NCBI GenBank assembly: GCA_026014745.1
Contig: JAOZHS010000001.1
Location: forward strand, 1,214,156 to 1,278,155
DNA length: 64,000 bases
Direction of reading: 5' to 3'
Source of the DNA: Candidatus Bathyarchaeota archaeon
GTDB lineage: Archaea; Thermoproteota; Bathyarchaeia; Bathyarchaeales; Bathycorpusculaceae
Below, in pieces: positions 50,950-59,190 of this stretch. Numbering within the stretch: position 1 is the first letter of the stretch; each line of letters opens with the position of its first letter. A model generated the notes under the pieces. That model ran no database searches and was not told where the DNA came from. It was given only the letters and a program-made list of their open reading frames with translations. Position numbers and translations under genes: made by a program.

Positions 50950-52338
50950 GTGGGTAACATACAGAAAAGCGCCTGTACACTCCTTCTAATCATAATCGTA
51001 GGCGCCTTCGCATACCTAAACGTAAGCGACGCCACACAGCCCGTCTCCGGCGGCACAATAGCCTACAACGCCAACTGGCCCAAAGACGTAGGCCCCTACA
51101 TCCTGCAAGGCGACGTAACCGTAGCCGCAGGCTACACACTAACAATCAAAGAAGGCGCCACCGTAGATTTGAATGGTTACCACCTCCAAATAGATGGAAC
51201 CCTAAAAGCGCAGGGTACCGCAAACAGCAAAATATTTTTCACCAGCAGCACCCAAGGCGCCCAAATCACGATTTCCTCCTACGCTGGTTCAAGCGCCGAA
51301 AGCATCATAAAAAACGCAATCCTAACCATGGTGCCTATAGCCATCAACGGCGCCTCCCCAACCATAAGCGACAACTACTTCACCCAATCCAGTGACATTC
51401 AACCCTTAACAATCAGCGGCGGTTCCCCCATCATCTCGGGAAACGTCATCAACCTCTCCAACAAAGACGGCATACACGTCAACTATGGCAGCCCAACCAT
51501 CCTCTCAAACGTGATAGCGGGGCAGCAGCAATACTACGGCATCTACTCCGTTGGCAACTCTGTAATTTCTGGCAATAACATCACCAACTGCTACACGGGT
51601 ATCTGGGCAACTGGCGGCGGTACTGCAACCATCCAAAACAACAATATCCTCAACAATGAGCATGACGGTATCCGAACCGAGAACCCCAACAACCTAATTA
51701 CCAATAACGCTTTGACCAACAATCTGTGCGGCATAGGCGGAACCGGAATCCTCAGAAATAACACCATAACCGACAACAGTTACGGGTTGTGGGCACCCCT
51801 AGCAAGCACAGTGATAATATACAACAACATTTTCGACAACACCGAGAATGTGCATCTAACAGAAACCGAAGTTAACGTTAATGCCGCTAATAACTGGTGG
51901 GGAACAACCGATGCCCAAGCCATAAACGCCACCATATCCGACTACAAAGTCCACTCTAACCTCGGCAACCTAACCTTCACCCCCTATCTATCGGCTTTTA
52001 ACCCTGTTGCGCCCTCGGCGGTTTATTCGGTGCCTGTGCCAACCGCTCCTCCGACCCCAAACTCCTCGCCAGCTGAGACTTCCACGCCTTATGCTGAGCC
52101 AACCCCGACTTATCACTCAGTGGAACCCACACCCTCTAACATGCCTACCGACGCTCCAACCCAAACCCCGATGTCGGCGGTACAATCGCCCGACAGCATC
52201 TTTGGCGAAATATCTCCCAGTGACTTAATCAACGTCACCGTTATCCTCTCCGCTATAACAGCCGCCATAGTAATCCTTGTTTTAATCAACAAGCGCCTTG
52301 CAAAAGCCCCCAACAACCCCTCATCTTTTGCTTCTTAG
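50950..52338 (+). CDS. Secreted right-handed beta-helix (NosD-like) surface protein
   Basis: A 462-residue exported protein. A signal helix covers residues ~6-26, then the GTIAYNANWPKDVGPYIL and GDVTVAAGYTLTIKEGATV strands begin a beta-helix with repeated N-x-I/ISGN turns (GNNITNCYTGIWATGGGTAT and similar) through residue ~345. A Pro/Thr-rich stalk of ~60 residues (PTAPPTPNSSPAE and on) leads to a C-terminal helix LINVTVILSAITAAIVILVL. The GTG at 50950 is the start. Such proteins sit on the cell surface and may bind polysaccharide. It stands alone. Confidence 0.78.
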   Translation: MGNIQKSACTLLLIIIVGAFAYLNVSDATQPVSGGTIAYNANWPKDVGPYILQGDVTVAAGYTLTIKEGATVDLNGYHLQIDGTLKAQGTANSKIFFTSSTQGAQITISSYAGSSAESIIKNAILTMVPIAINGASPTISDNYFTQSSDIQPLTISGGSPIISGNVINLSNKDGIHVNYGSPTILSNVIAGQQQYYGIYSVGNSVISGNNITNCYTGIWATGGGTATIQNNNILNNEHDGIRTENPNNLITNNALTNNLCGIGGTGILRNNTITDNSYGLWAPLASTVIIYNNIFDNTENVHLTETEVNVNAANNWWGTTDAQAINATISDYKVHSNLGNLTFTPYLSAFNPVAPSAVYSVPVPTAPPTPNSSPAETSTPYAEPTPTYHSVEPTPSNMPTDAPTQTPMSAVQSPDSIFGEISPSDLINVTVILSAITAAIVILVLINKRLAKAPNNPSSFAS

Positions 52339-52371
52339 GCTAACGTTTTTTATAAGCGAGTAACGCATCAT

Positions 52372-54030
52372 GTGTGGGCTTCAGATTTGAGCTTTGAAAT
52401 TAAAGAAAAAGACCTGCTTGGCAGAATCGGCAAACTAAAAACCAAAACCGCTACAGTGGAAACTCCTCTGCTTTTCCCCGTCATCAACCCACGCGTCCAA
52501 CCCATCCCGCCCCGACGCCTCAAAGAATTCTTCGGCTGCCAAGCCCTCATCACCAACTCCTACATCATGTGGAAACGTTATCACGACCAAGCCCTTGACC
52601 TCGGACTCCATAAGTTCCTCGACTACGACGGCGCTATAATGACTGATTCAGGCGCTTACCAGATTCTCGTCTATGGGGATGTGGAAGTTAGTCAAAAAGA
52701 GATTGTTGCATATCAAGAAGGTATAGGTAGTGACATCGCCACAATTCTTGACATCCCAACAGGTTGGCGCGTTACCAAAGAACAAGCCCAAGTTACCGTG
52801 GCTGAAACGCTTCGGCGCGCCAAAGCCTTCTTTGACCTAAAAACCCGCGACGACACCCTCTGGGTAGGTCCCGTGCAGGGTGGACGTCACCTTGACCTCG
52901 TCGCTTCCTCCGCGGTAGAGATGGGTAAGTTGCCTTTCCAAATTCACGCGTTAGGCAGCCCAACCGAAGTCATGGAGAACTACCGCTACGACGTTTTAGC
53001 CGACATGATAGCCACCGCCAAAAAAGGCATCCCCATCGAGCGCCCACTACACCTTTTCGGCGCAGGGCACCCCTCAATGTTTGCTTTAGCGGTGTCTTTA
53101 GGCTGTGACCTCTTTGACTCCGCCGCCTACGCGCTCTATGCCCGCGAGGGACGATACATGACTGAAAACGGCACGTGGCGACTTGAAGAAATGGACTATT
53201 TCCCCTGTAGCTGCCCCAAATGTGCCAGCGAAACCCCGCAGGGTCTAAGACAAAAGCCGCCTAAGGAACGTGAGGTTTTCCTTGCCGAACACAACCTTCA
53301 CGTTTGCCTAGCCGAGTTGCGTCGCATTAAACAAGCTATCCGTGACGGGCGACTCTGGGAGCACACTGAGATGCGTCTGCATGCCCACCCCGCATTGCTC
53401 TCAGCCCTCAAAAGAGTCCGTGACCACGCTGATTTCCTCGAAGCGTACAGCCCAACCGCCAAGACCAGTGGATTTTTCTATTTTGACGCGGCGGGTTTGG
53501 CAAGACCCGAAATCACCCACTACCGAAACCGCCTCGCCACACGATACACGCCGCCCGCGGGGATTAAGGTGCTGTTACTTGTGCCGCAAACCCGCAACAA
53601 ACCCTTCCATAAAGCTCCAGAATTCAAGAAAATACGCCAACTCCTCCGAACCTTGGGCGAAGACCTCGCCGTACAGGTGCATGTCTGCGTGTATGCAGCG
53701 CCCTTTGGCGTGGTGCCGCTTGAACTTGACGAGGTTTATCCCCTCTCACAGCATGAAACAGCGTTGCCCCTAGACCAAGAAACCGTTCAATACGTCGCTG
53801 ACCAAACTGTCCAATACATCAAAAACAACTCCTACGCCGCGGTTGTGCTTCTAAATGACCCCAAACTTTGGAGCGCCACTGTTAAAGCCACTGTTGGGGC
53901 TGCTTGTGAGGCGGGCGGTTTAGGGTTTGATTCTGTTGATGCGAATTCTGAGAAGCCAAAGGAGTTGCTGGCTGATTTGGAGGGCTTTTTGCGTAGGCAT
54001 TTAGCTCTAAAAAATCAGTCGCCTGCATAA
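52372..54030 (+). CDS. tgtA: Archaeosine tRNA-guanine transglycosylase (arcTGT)
   Basis: A 552-residue enzyme that puts the archaeosine precursor preQ0 into tRNA position 15. The catalytic domain has MTDSGAYQ at residue 90 with the Asp nucleophile region, WVGPVQGGRH near 162, FGAGHPSMFALAVSLGCDLFDSAAYA near 227, and a zinc site starting CSCPKC near 281. The C-terminal ~180 residues (KVLLLVPQTRNKPFHKAPEF and on, with APFGVVPLELDEVYPLSQ) match the DUF5591 domain shared with ArcS; a PUA domain is not evident. The GTG at 52372 lies about 20 bp after a TATAAG box, suggesting a leaderless message; TTG 52387 is an alternative. Confidence 0.92.
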   Translation: MWASDLSFEIKEKDLLGRIGKLKTKTATVETPLLFPVINPRVQPIPPRRLKEFFGCQALITNSYIMWKRYHDQALDLGLHKFLDYDGAIMTDSGAYQILVYGDVEVSQKEIVAYQEGIGSDIATILDIPTGWRVTKEQAQVTVAETLRRAKAFFDLKTRDDTLWVGPVQGGRHLDLVASSAVEMGKLPFQIHALGSPTEVMENYRYDVLADMIATAKKGIPIERPLHLFGAGHPSMFALAVSLGCDLFDSAAYALYAREGRYMTENGTWRLEEMDYFPCSCPKCASETPQGLRQKPPKEREVFLAEHNLHVCLAELRRIKQAIRDGRLWEHTEMRLHAHPALLSALKRVRDHADFLEAYSPTAKTSGFFYFDAAGLARPEITHYRNRLATRYTPPAGIKVLLLVPQTRNKPFHKAPEFKKIRQLLRTLGEDLAVQVHVCVYAAPFGVVPLELDEVYPLSQHETALPLDQETVQYVADQTVQYIKNNSYAAVVLLNDPKLWSATVKATVGAACEAGGLGFDSVDANSEKPKELLADLEGFLRRHLALKNQSPA

Positions 54031-54167
54031 AACAATAAAATCCGCATCAGCCCTCCATTTTATTCATTAACGGCAGACCTGAAAATCTATCAAACAAACA
54101 TCGCTTTGCGGCAACAAACTTTTTTTACTCCTCAACATCCATTAAGCCCTAACGTTCGAGGCGAAAA

Positions 54168-54782
54168 ATCATTTCACTCATAGGCGCAGATTTCCACCTC
54201 CACACAATCTACTCGGCGGACTCCGTTATCCAACCCAAAACTTTAGTTGACCTCCTAAACGCCCACAGCTACATCAAAGTCGCCGCCGTAACCGACCACG
54301 ACTCCGTGCGTGGCTGCAAAGCTGCCATGAAACTCGCCTCCGACTACCCCGGCATACTCATCATCCCCGGTGTCGAAATCAGCACCACCCAAGGCGACGT
54401 AGTCGTTTTAGGCACTACTGAGTTGCCTCCCAAACCTTGGACTCCTGAAGTAGTCGTGGACTACGCTAAATCCATCGACGCCGTCTCCATAGTAGCCCAT
54501 CCCTATCGCCAATATGGAATGGGTGAACAACTCAAAAACTACCGTTTCAACGCCATCGAAGTCCTCAACGGCGGCTCAACGCAGAAGGCAAATAATCAAG
54601 CCAAAGAAACCGCCAAAGCCTTGGGGCTGCCCGGGACAGCAGGTACTGATGCGCATCAAATCTCAGAACTTTTCAGCGTTTACAACGAGGTGGATGCCGC
54701 CCTAAATGTGGATTCGATTTTGTGGGCTATTCGTCAGGGGCGAGTGTCAGCGCGGGTAGCACGAGGCTCAATGCATTTCTAA
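54168..54782 (+). CDS. PHP-domain metal-dependent phosphoesterase, non-standard start
   Basis: A 204-residue PHP protein. The metal motifs are GADFHLHTIYSADS near residue 7, VTDHDSV near 41, PGVEISTTQGD near 66, IVAHPYRQY near 108 and GTDAHQI near 158. The first motif is upstream of any ATG, GTG or TTG (the first ATG is at 54306). The frame opens after TAA 54150-54152. GAGGCG (54158-54163) is followed by ATC 54168 and ATT 54171, one of which must start translation unless there is an error. PHP proteins are nucleotide- or phosphate-ester hydrolases; the substrate is unknown. It follows tgtA by 150 bp. Confidence 0.75.
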   Translation: MISLIGADFHLHTIYSADSVIQPKTLVDLLNAHSYIKVAAVTDHDSVRGCKAAMKLASDYPGILIIPGVEISTTQGDVVVLGTTELPPKPWTPEVVVDYAKSIDAVSIVAHPYRQYGMGEQLKNYRFNAIEVLNGGSTQKANNQAKETAKALGLPGTAGTDAHQISELFSVYNEVDAALNVDSILWAIRQGRVSARVARGSMHF

Positions 54783-54787
54783 AAACA

Positions 54788-55438
54788 TTAAGCTTTTTTG
54801 TTTCTTTTGAATGCGACTGTGGTTATCGCGATAACGATTAGGGTTGCTGCTACGCCCAAAATTGTTAGTAGAACTTTTTGCTGCTCTGTCATCTCTTTAG
54901 GTTCAGTTAAGGGGTTGTTGGTTATGGATGATGTAGGTTTGGTGGAGTTAGGATTATTGGTTCCAGTTTGATTTGATTCTAAACCCAAATTCACTGTGAA
55001 CTTCGTGCTGGCGCCACCATACCAATTCGTGCTAGACCCCGGGGAGGGTATCTGGCTTGCTGTTCCTCTTACATATAACGTATGGGTGCCGTTGGCAATA
55101 TTGGACAGATTGACTGAGTAATTTTTTGTCAACTCTGAGCCAGATGCAAGGGGGATACTGATCCAACCAACAAAAACCATCAGGTGCTCATCATATTTTG
55201 GGTCAAGCACATATTCCACTTTGCTGATCTTTATTTCCATATTCGCATATTGCTCGCTTTCGGTGATGGTGAAGTTGAGTTGGATTTCTTTTGAGTCGAA
55301 GATCTCGTTTTGGTACGGTGATTGAATCTGTACTATCGGTTCCAACGGCGGGGTAGAATCGGCGCACACATAGTTAGCAAAGGATAACAAAAGCACACAA
55401 GTAATTGCCATTACTAATACGACATTTCTTTTAGGCAT
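54788..55438 (-). CDS. Secreted Ig-like surface protein with C-terminal anchor
   Basis: A 216-residue protein with a signal helix (residues ~5-26), a ~120-residue beta-sandwich domain starting PIVQIQSPYQNEIFDSKEIQ, and a C-terminal helix (VLLTILGVAATLIVIAITTV) with a basic tail. The domain is a close relative of the C-terminal domain of the next gene on the same strand, with shared stretches such as SKVEYVLDP and ANGTHTLYVRG. So this is a duplicated, trimmed version. Likely a surface protein anchored in the membrane; no ligand known. It converges on the PHP gene, with a 5 bp gap. Confidence 0.7.
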   Translation of the reverse strand: MPKRNVVLVMAITCVLLLSFANYVCADSTPPLEPIVQIQSPYQNEIFDSKEIQLNFTITESEQYANMEIKISKVEYVLDPKYDEHLMVFVGWISIPLASGSELTKNYSVNLSNIANGTHTLYVRGTASQIPSPGSSTNWYGGASTKFTVNLGLESNQTGTNNPNSTKPTSSITNNPLTEPKEMTEQQKVLLTILGVAATLIVIAITTVAFKRNKKA

Positions 55439-55586
55439 CGATTAACCACCCCTAATGATTTTTTTATGCTTATAGCGTTTACGAGGGAGTTTGCCGTTCT
55501 GGTTTTTCTTCTACTTACAGCATAACACAACCGTAACGATCAATAGACCTATTGACTTGGTTTCGACATGGTGCCTCGATGCGTTT

Positions 55587-57947
55587 TTAACCCTGCTTTT
55601 TGGCTGCTTTATCTCTTAAAATTACCTTGAACACAACAATCACTATTGTTATTATGATTAGGGCAGCGGCGACGCCTGCGGTTATTTGAAGCCAATTTGG
55701 TTGCCATATCGCTTCATTGGGTTGAGCGGTGGGCTGGGGGCTGTCTGAATCAGAAAAGTTGATGGTTACTTTGTGGGTGCTGAAGTGGATGGTGTACCAG
55801 ACGTAGTAGTTGTTTTCGTCTTGGGTGTAACCTTGGTTAGGGCATGGTTCGTTGTCGATGTAGACTGTGGGGGTTTCTCCGTAGGGCACGTTGTCTTTTG
55901 GGATGGTGATGTTGCTAAATCCAATGGTTCCGCTTTGTCCAGTTACTGTAAAGGATAACGCTGTTGAGGATGCTGAAGAATTCGTTGCTATAGTGACGTT
56001 GGATACTTGTGAATTGGTTATGTTTCCGTTTAGGGCAAGCTCAATTGATGAACCGTTGCTGCTTGTCGGGGTAGGCGTTGGCGTGGGCTTAGGCGTAGGC
56101 TGGGGAGAATTCTGGTTTGATGCTGAAGCGCCCTGATTTGACCCTGAAGAACTTCCCGCGTTCACTACAAAATTGACGCCTGCAGCGCCAGATACAATTA
56201 TTTCGAGTCCTTGAAAGTATGTTTCAGTCGCTACTGCTCTGACATACATGGTATGATTTCCGTCGGCAACGTTAGTCAAAGTTAAGCTGTATGTTTTGGT
56301 TAATTCTGTTCCCGAAATAATGGGAACCTCAATATAACCTGTGTATACCATCAGCACTGGATGAATAACAGGGTCAAGCACGTATTCAACTTTGGTGATT
56401 TTTGTGTCTATGCTTGCGTATTGTTCATCTTCTGTTATGTTAAAGTTAAGCTCAATGTTTCTTGTGCTGTATGTTTGGTTTTTGATGGGTGATTGAATCT
56501 TAACTATCGGGCTATTGGGACGAATAGACGGTGACCAATCATAGTTGTAAACTTTTTCTGCTGGTTTGGTTTGGTTAACAATTGCATAAACACTAAAGAC
56601 TACCCCGTCAGTTTGCCTAAGGGTTCCATCTGCCTCTACGGCATAGGTTGTTAATGTATGTGTCCCGTTAGATAGCCAAGGGATTGTGGTGTTTTTGTAA
56701 AAAACGTCCAGTTTTCCGTCAAGTTTGTAGGTTGTGCCTGAACTGGCTGCGTTTGTGGTTAATGTTAAGGTTACGTTGTTGGTGTTGTAGGTGATGTTTT
56801 GGGGGGCGATAATATTGGTTTGGGGGTCTATTGGGGGAATGATCGTGTATGGTGATAGAAGCGGATGATAGTCATAGTCAAAGCCGTATGTGTGGCGGCT
56901 CGGTTTAGTATCAAGAGTATAAGAACTGTTTATTCGATAAGGGGTATCTCCAGCGCCTATGTAGTTGCTCCAGTAATTGCCTTCTACCCCATCGTCCCAG
57001 TTGTTTAAACAATCTTGATTATCGATGCTAGTAACATAGACATTATTGTGAATGAATGTATTGCATTTACAGTAGTGACAAACGAAGTCAATTTTATTCT
57101 GCGAAAAGGTGTTCTCGACAAAAACATTTCCCTCAGACTTGAATTGCAAGGACAGACCCAAGTTAACACTTTGGCTTATTTCATTTCTTCTGAACAGATT
57201 ATTTGAACATGAGTGCATGTAGATTGAAGAGAACCCGCTGGATTGGCGGCAGGTATTATTGTCGAAATAGTTGTCATAAGAAGAACTCAGCCATATATTG
57301 TCTACATTGTCGCGGATGACGTTGTTTAGAAAAACATTGTTGTTAGAGGAAGTTAAACCAATGCCAAGGAATGCTTTGGTTATCAAATTGTTGCTTACAG
57401 TATTCTCATCCGCGTTTTGTAGAGTTATTCCGTCTGCATCTTGATAGAAGATATTGTCTATGATGTTTCCTATTATGTTAGAGCCAATTGAATGATTGAG
57501 AAAGACACAGTCGCTTGCAGCATTTATGATTTTGAATCCTGTGATGTTTACATGGTTTGCGGTTACCAAAACAGTAGTGTCAGCAGGCAATCCGTCGATG
57601 ACGGTGTTTGCTTTGTTTTCGCCGACAAGAGCAACGGTTTTGTTAACTATTACCGCTTCACGGTAGGTGCCTTGGTGAACAAAAATTGTGTCACCCAAAT
57701 CAGCCGCGTTTATAGCACCTTGAATAGTGCTGTAATCATCGGGGACAACCAATGTTTCAGTTGTTTCGGCTTTAACGGTTTGTAGGCTTAGCATAGTCGA
57801 AGCCAAGAGCACCCCGATAATTATCAAAGTAAATGCTTCTTTTGTAAAAGCTCTTTTTGCTGATTGTGTAAGTGTAACTATAATTTTACTCGTGGTCACA
57901 CCGGACTGTAATTGTGTTTTGAGTTTATAGCGTTTACTAAGGTGCAT
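55587..57947 (-). CDS. NosD-like beta-helix surface protein with Ig-like domain
   Basis: A ~786-residue exported protein starting at ATG 57947. It has a basic N-terminal ~35 residues, a helix (AFTLIIIGVLLASTMLSLQ), then DDYSTIQGAINAADLGDTI, the classic NosD opening, and a parallel beta-helix with N-rich turns to about residue 340. An Ig-like segment (IIAPQNITYNTNNVTLTLTT) follows, then the domain shared with the previous gene (IVKIQSPIKNQTYSTRNIEL), a PTPKPTPTPTPT stalk, a last beta domain, and a C-terminal membrane helix. It overlaps the following gene's end by 11 bp and appears co-transcribed with it. Surface function inferred. Confidence 0.78.
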   Translation of the reverse strand: MHLSKRYKLKTQLQSGVTTSKIIVTLTQSAKRAFTKEAFTLIIIGVLLASTMLSLQTVKAETTETLVVPDDYSTIQGAINAADLGDTIFVHQGTYREAVIVNKTVALVGENKANTVIDGLPADTTVLVTANHVNITGFKIINAASDCVFLNHSIGSNIIGNIIDNIFYQDADGITLQNADENTVSNNLITKAFLGIGLTSSNNNVFLNNVIRDNVDNIWLSSSYDNYFDNNTCRQSSGFSSIYMHSCSNNLFRRNEISQSVNLGLSLQFKSEGNVFVENTFSQNKIDFVCHYCKCNTFIHNNVYVTSIDNQDCLNNWDDGVEGNYWSNYIGAGDTPYRINSSYTLDTKPSRHTYGFDYDYHPLLSPYTIIPPIDPQTNIIAPQNITYNTNNVTLTLTTNAASSGTTYKLDGKLDVFYKNTTIPWLSNGTHTLTTYAVEADGTLRQTDGVVFSVYAIVNQTKPAEKVYNYDWSPSIRPNSPIVKIQSPIKNQTYSTRNIELNFNITEDEQYASIDTKITKVEYVLDPVIHPVLMVYTGYIEVPIISGTELTKTYSLTLTNVADGNHTMYVRAVATETYFQGLEIIVSGAAGVNFVVNAGSSSGSNQGASASNQNSPQPTPKPTPTPTPTSSNGSSIELALNGNITNSQVSNVTIATNSSASSTALSFTVTGQSGTIGFSNITIPKDNVPYGETPTVYIDNEPCPNQGYTQDENNYYVWYTIHFSTHKVTINFSDSDSPQPTAQPNEAIWQPNWLQITAGVAAALIIITIVIVVFKVILRDKAAKKQG

Positions 57948-58773
57948 AGTTAGCCGTCTGTTTCTTGTTCCCTTTGTATAGGAGCACAACCACAACGATG
58001 AGCAGAACCGCCACAAAACAAAGCATAACAAAAATGGCGCTTTGTATCCAGTCTAAACCAAATTGGATTATACTTTGAGGTTCCGATTGGCTGGGGCTTT
58101 GGCTTTCAGGAGGCGCGCTTGGAGTTGGCGAATCGGTGTTTGGAGTTGTTGTAGGCTGGTTTTCGGCTATGGTTATTGTATGGGTGGGGCTCCAATCGCC
58201 TATTTGGCCGTTAACCTTGTAGATTGGCGCAAGTTCCCCCCACGTGGTTTTGGGAGTTTCTATATCTGCTGAGCCAACTATGGCTTGTATCTGAAAATCC
58301 ATCTGACCTCCATCAGGAAGAAAAACATAATTTAGGGGTCTCCAGTCTGAACCTCCAGCTGAGTATTTCACAACTGAAATCTCCGTGTAGGCGGTATTTG
58401 ACGCTGGAAACACTAACGTGTCGTAGATGATTGTGCGCCCATCCACAACCTGTGAGTTACCGCTCCAGTGCTCTTCATAGTGACCTTTGTATCTTACATG
58501 GTAGTAGAGTGAGTCGCCGTTGGATGTATAGGGCTGGTTTTTGATTGTGAATAGAACGGTTTGGTTAACTATTTTACGACCTGCGGCGACGATAATGCTA
58601 TTTCCTGTGTATGGGTCAGTTCCATAAGTCGGAGGCTCAGTGTGCGTGTCGTCTACATATTTTAGGGTAAATTCTGGCACAGTAGGCTTTGACTGGGCAA
58701 AAACTGATTCCGCCAACAGCAGATTTGAAGCTGCAAAGAGCGCAATAAGTAACATAGCCCACACTTTACTCAT
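57937..58773 (-). CDS. Secreted, C-terminally anchored surface protein
   Basis: A 278-residue exported protein: signal helix residues ~4-26, a beta-rich domain of ~185 residues (FTLKYVDDTHTEPPTYGTDP and on), a Pro/Ser/Thr-rich stalk (TPNTDSPTPSAPPESQSPSQ), and a C-terminal helix (IFVMLCFVAVLLIVVVVLLY) followed by KGNKKQ. It is the first gene of a minus-strand surface-protein unit with the NosD-like protein. No known domain assigned. A hairpin CGATAAA/TTTATCG at 58801-58819, 28 bp upstream, overlaps a TATA-like sequence and may regulate it. Confidence 0.7.
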   Translation of the reverse strand: MSKVWAMLLIALFAASNLLLAESVFAQSKPTVPEFTLKYVDDTHTEPPTYGTDPYTGNSIIVAAGRKIVNQTVLFTIKNQPYTSNGDSLYYHVRYKGHYEEHWSGNSQVVDGRTIIYDTLVFPASNTAYTEISVVKYSAGGSDWRPLNYVFLPDGGQMDFQIQAIVGSADIETPKTTWGELAPIYKVNGQIGDWSPTHTITIAENQPTTTPNTDSPTPSAPPESQSPSQSEPQSIIQFGLDWIQSAIFVMLCFVAVLLIVVVVLLYKGNKKQTANYAP

Positions 58774-58826
58774 ATCGTCACCGCAGCATGGAAGGCGAGG
58801 CGATAAAAAGGGTTTATCGTCAACAT

Positions 58827-58860
58827 TTCTTGACTAATCCTGTTAAGGATTCTTGACTAA
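58827..58860 (+). repeat. Two TTCTTGACTAA direct repeats
   Basis: TTCTTGACTAA occurs at 58827-58837 and 58850-58860, 23 bp apart, just upstream of copy 2 of the 132 bp repeat. The same 11-mer, inverted, is next to copy 1 at 18244-18254. Confidence 0.5.
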
Positions 58861-58882
58861 CCCGCCTCTTTGCGCCGTATCC

Positions 58883-59014
58883 CTCTATTTGGCGTCTATT
58901 TGGATGCTAATATCCAAGCTATGCAGAAATCGATATAGGGGGAGGGGTAGGCGGGTATATTTGGATCCTATTAGAGGTTCTATGCAGAAACCTAAGAGGG
59001 GTAGGTCCGTATTG
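58883..59014 (+). repeat. 132 bp repeat element, copy 2 (two 61 bp half units)
   Basis: Same length and about 90% identical to 17993-18124, same strand, again with two half units 61 bp apart marked by TATGCAGAAA. It lies upstream of the beta-CASP gene in a stretch without protein genes (58774-59190). Confidence 0.75.
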
Positions 59015-59190
59015 GTGATTATTGGGTCATTAGTATGTAAAAAATCAGTGTTTATCGAGACGCACCAATCAAACTAAAAGGCTGTCTCCTGTTTGCAAAT
59101 CAACCCGGCAGCCGCATGGTTTTCCTCAAAGTTTTTAAAACACCAAAGGTTCCTTCTTTACTGTTAAGCCTAAAATTAGGATGGTTTTGT

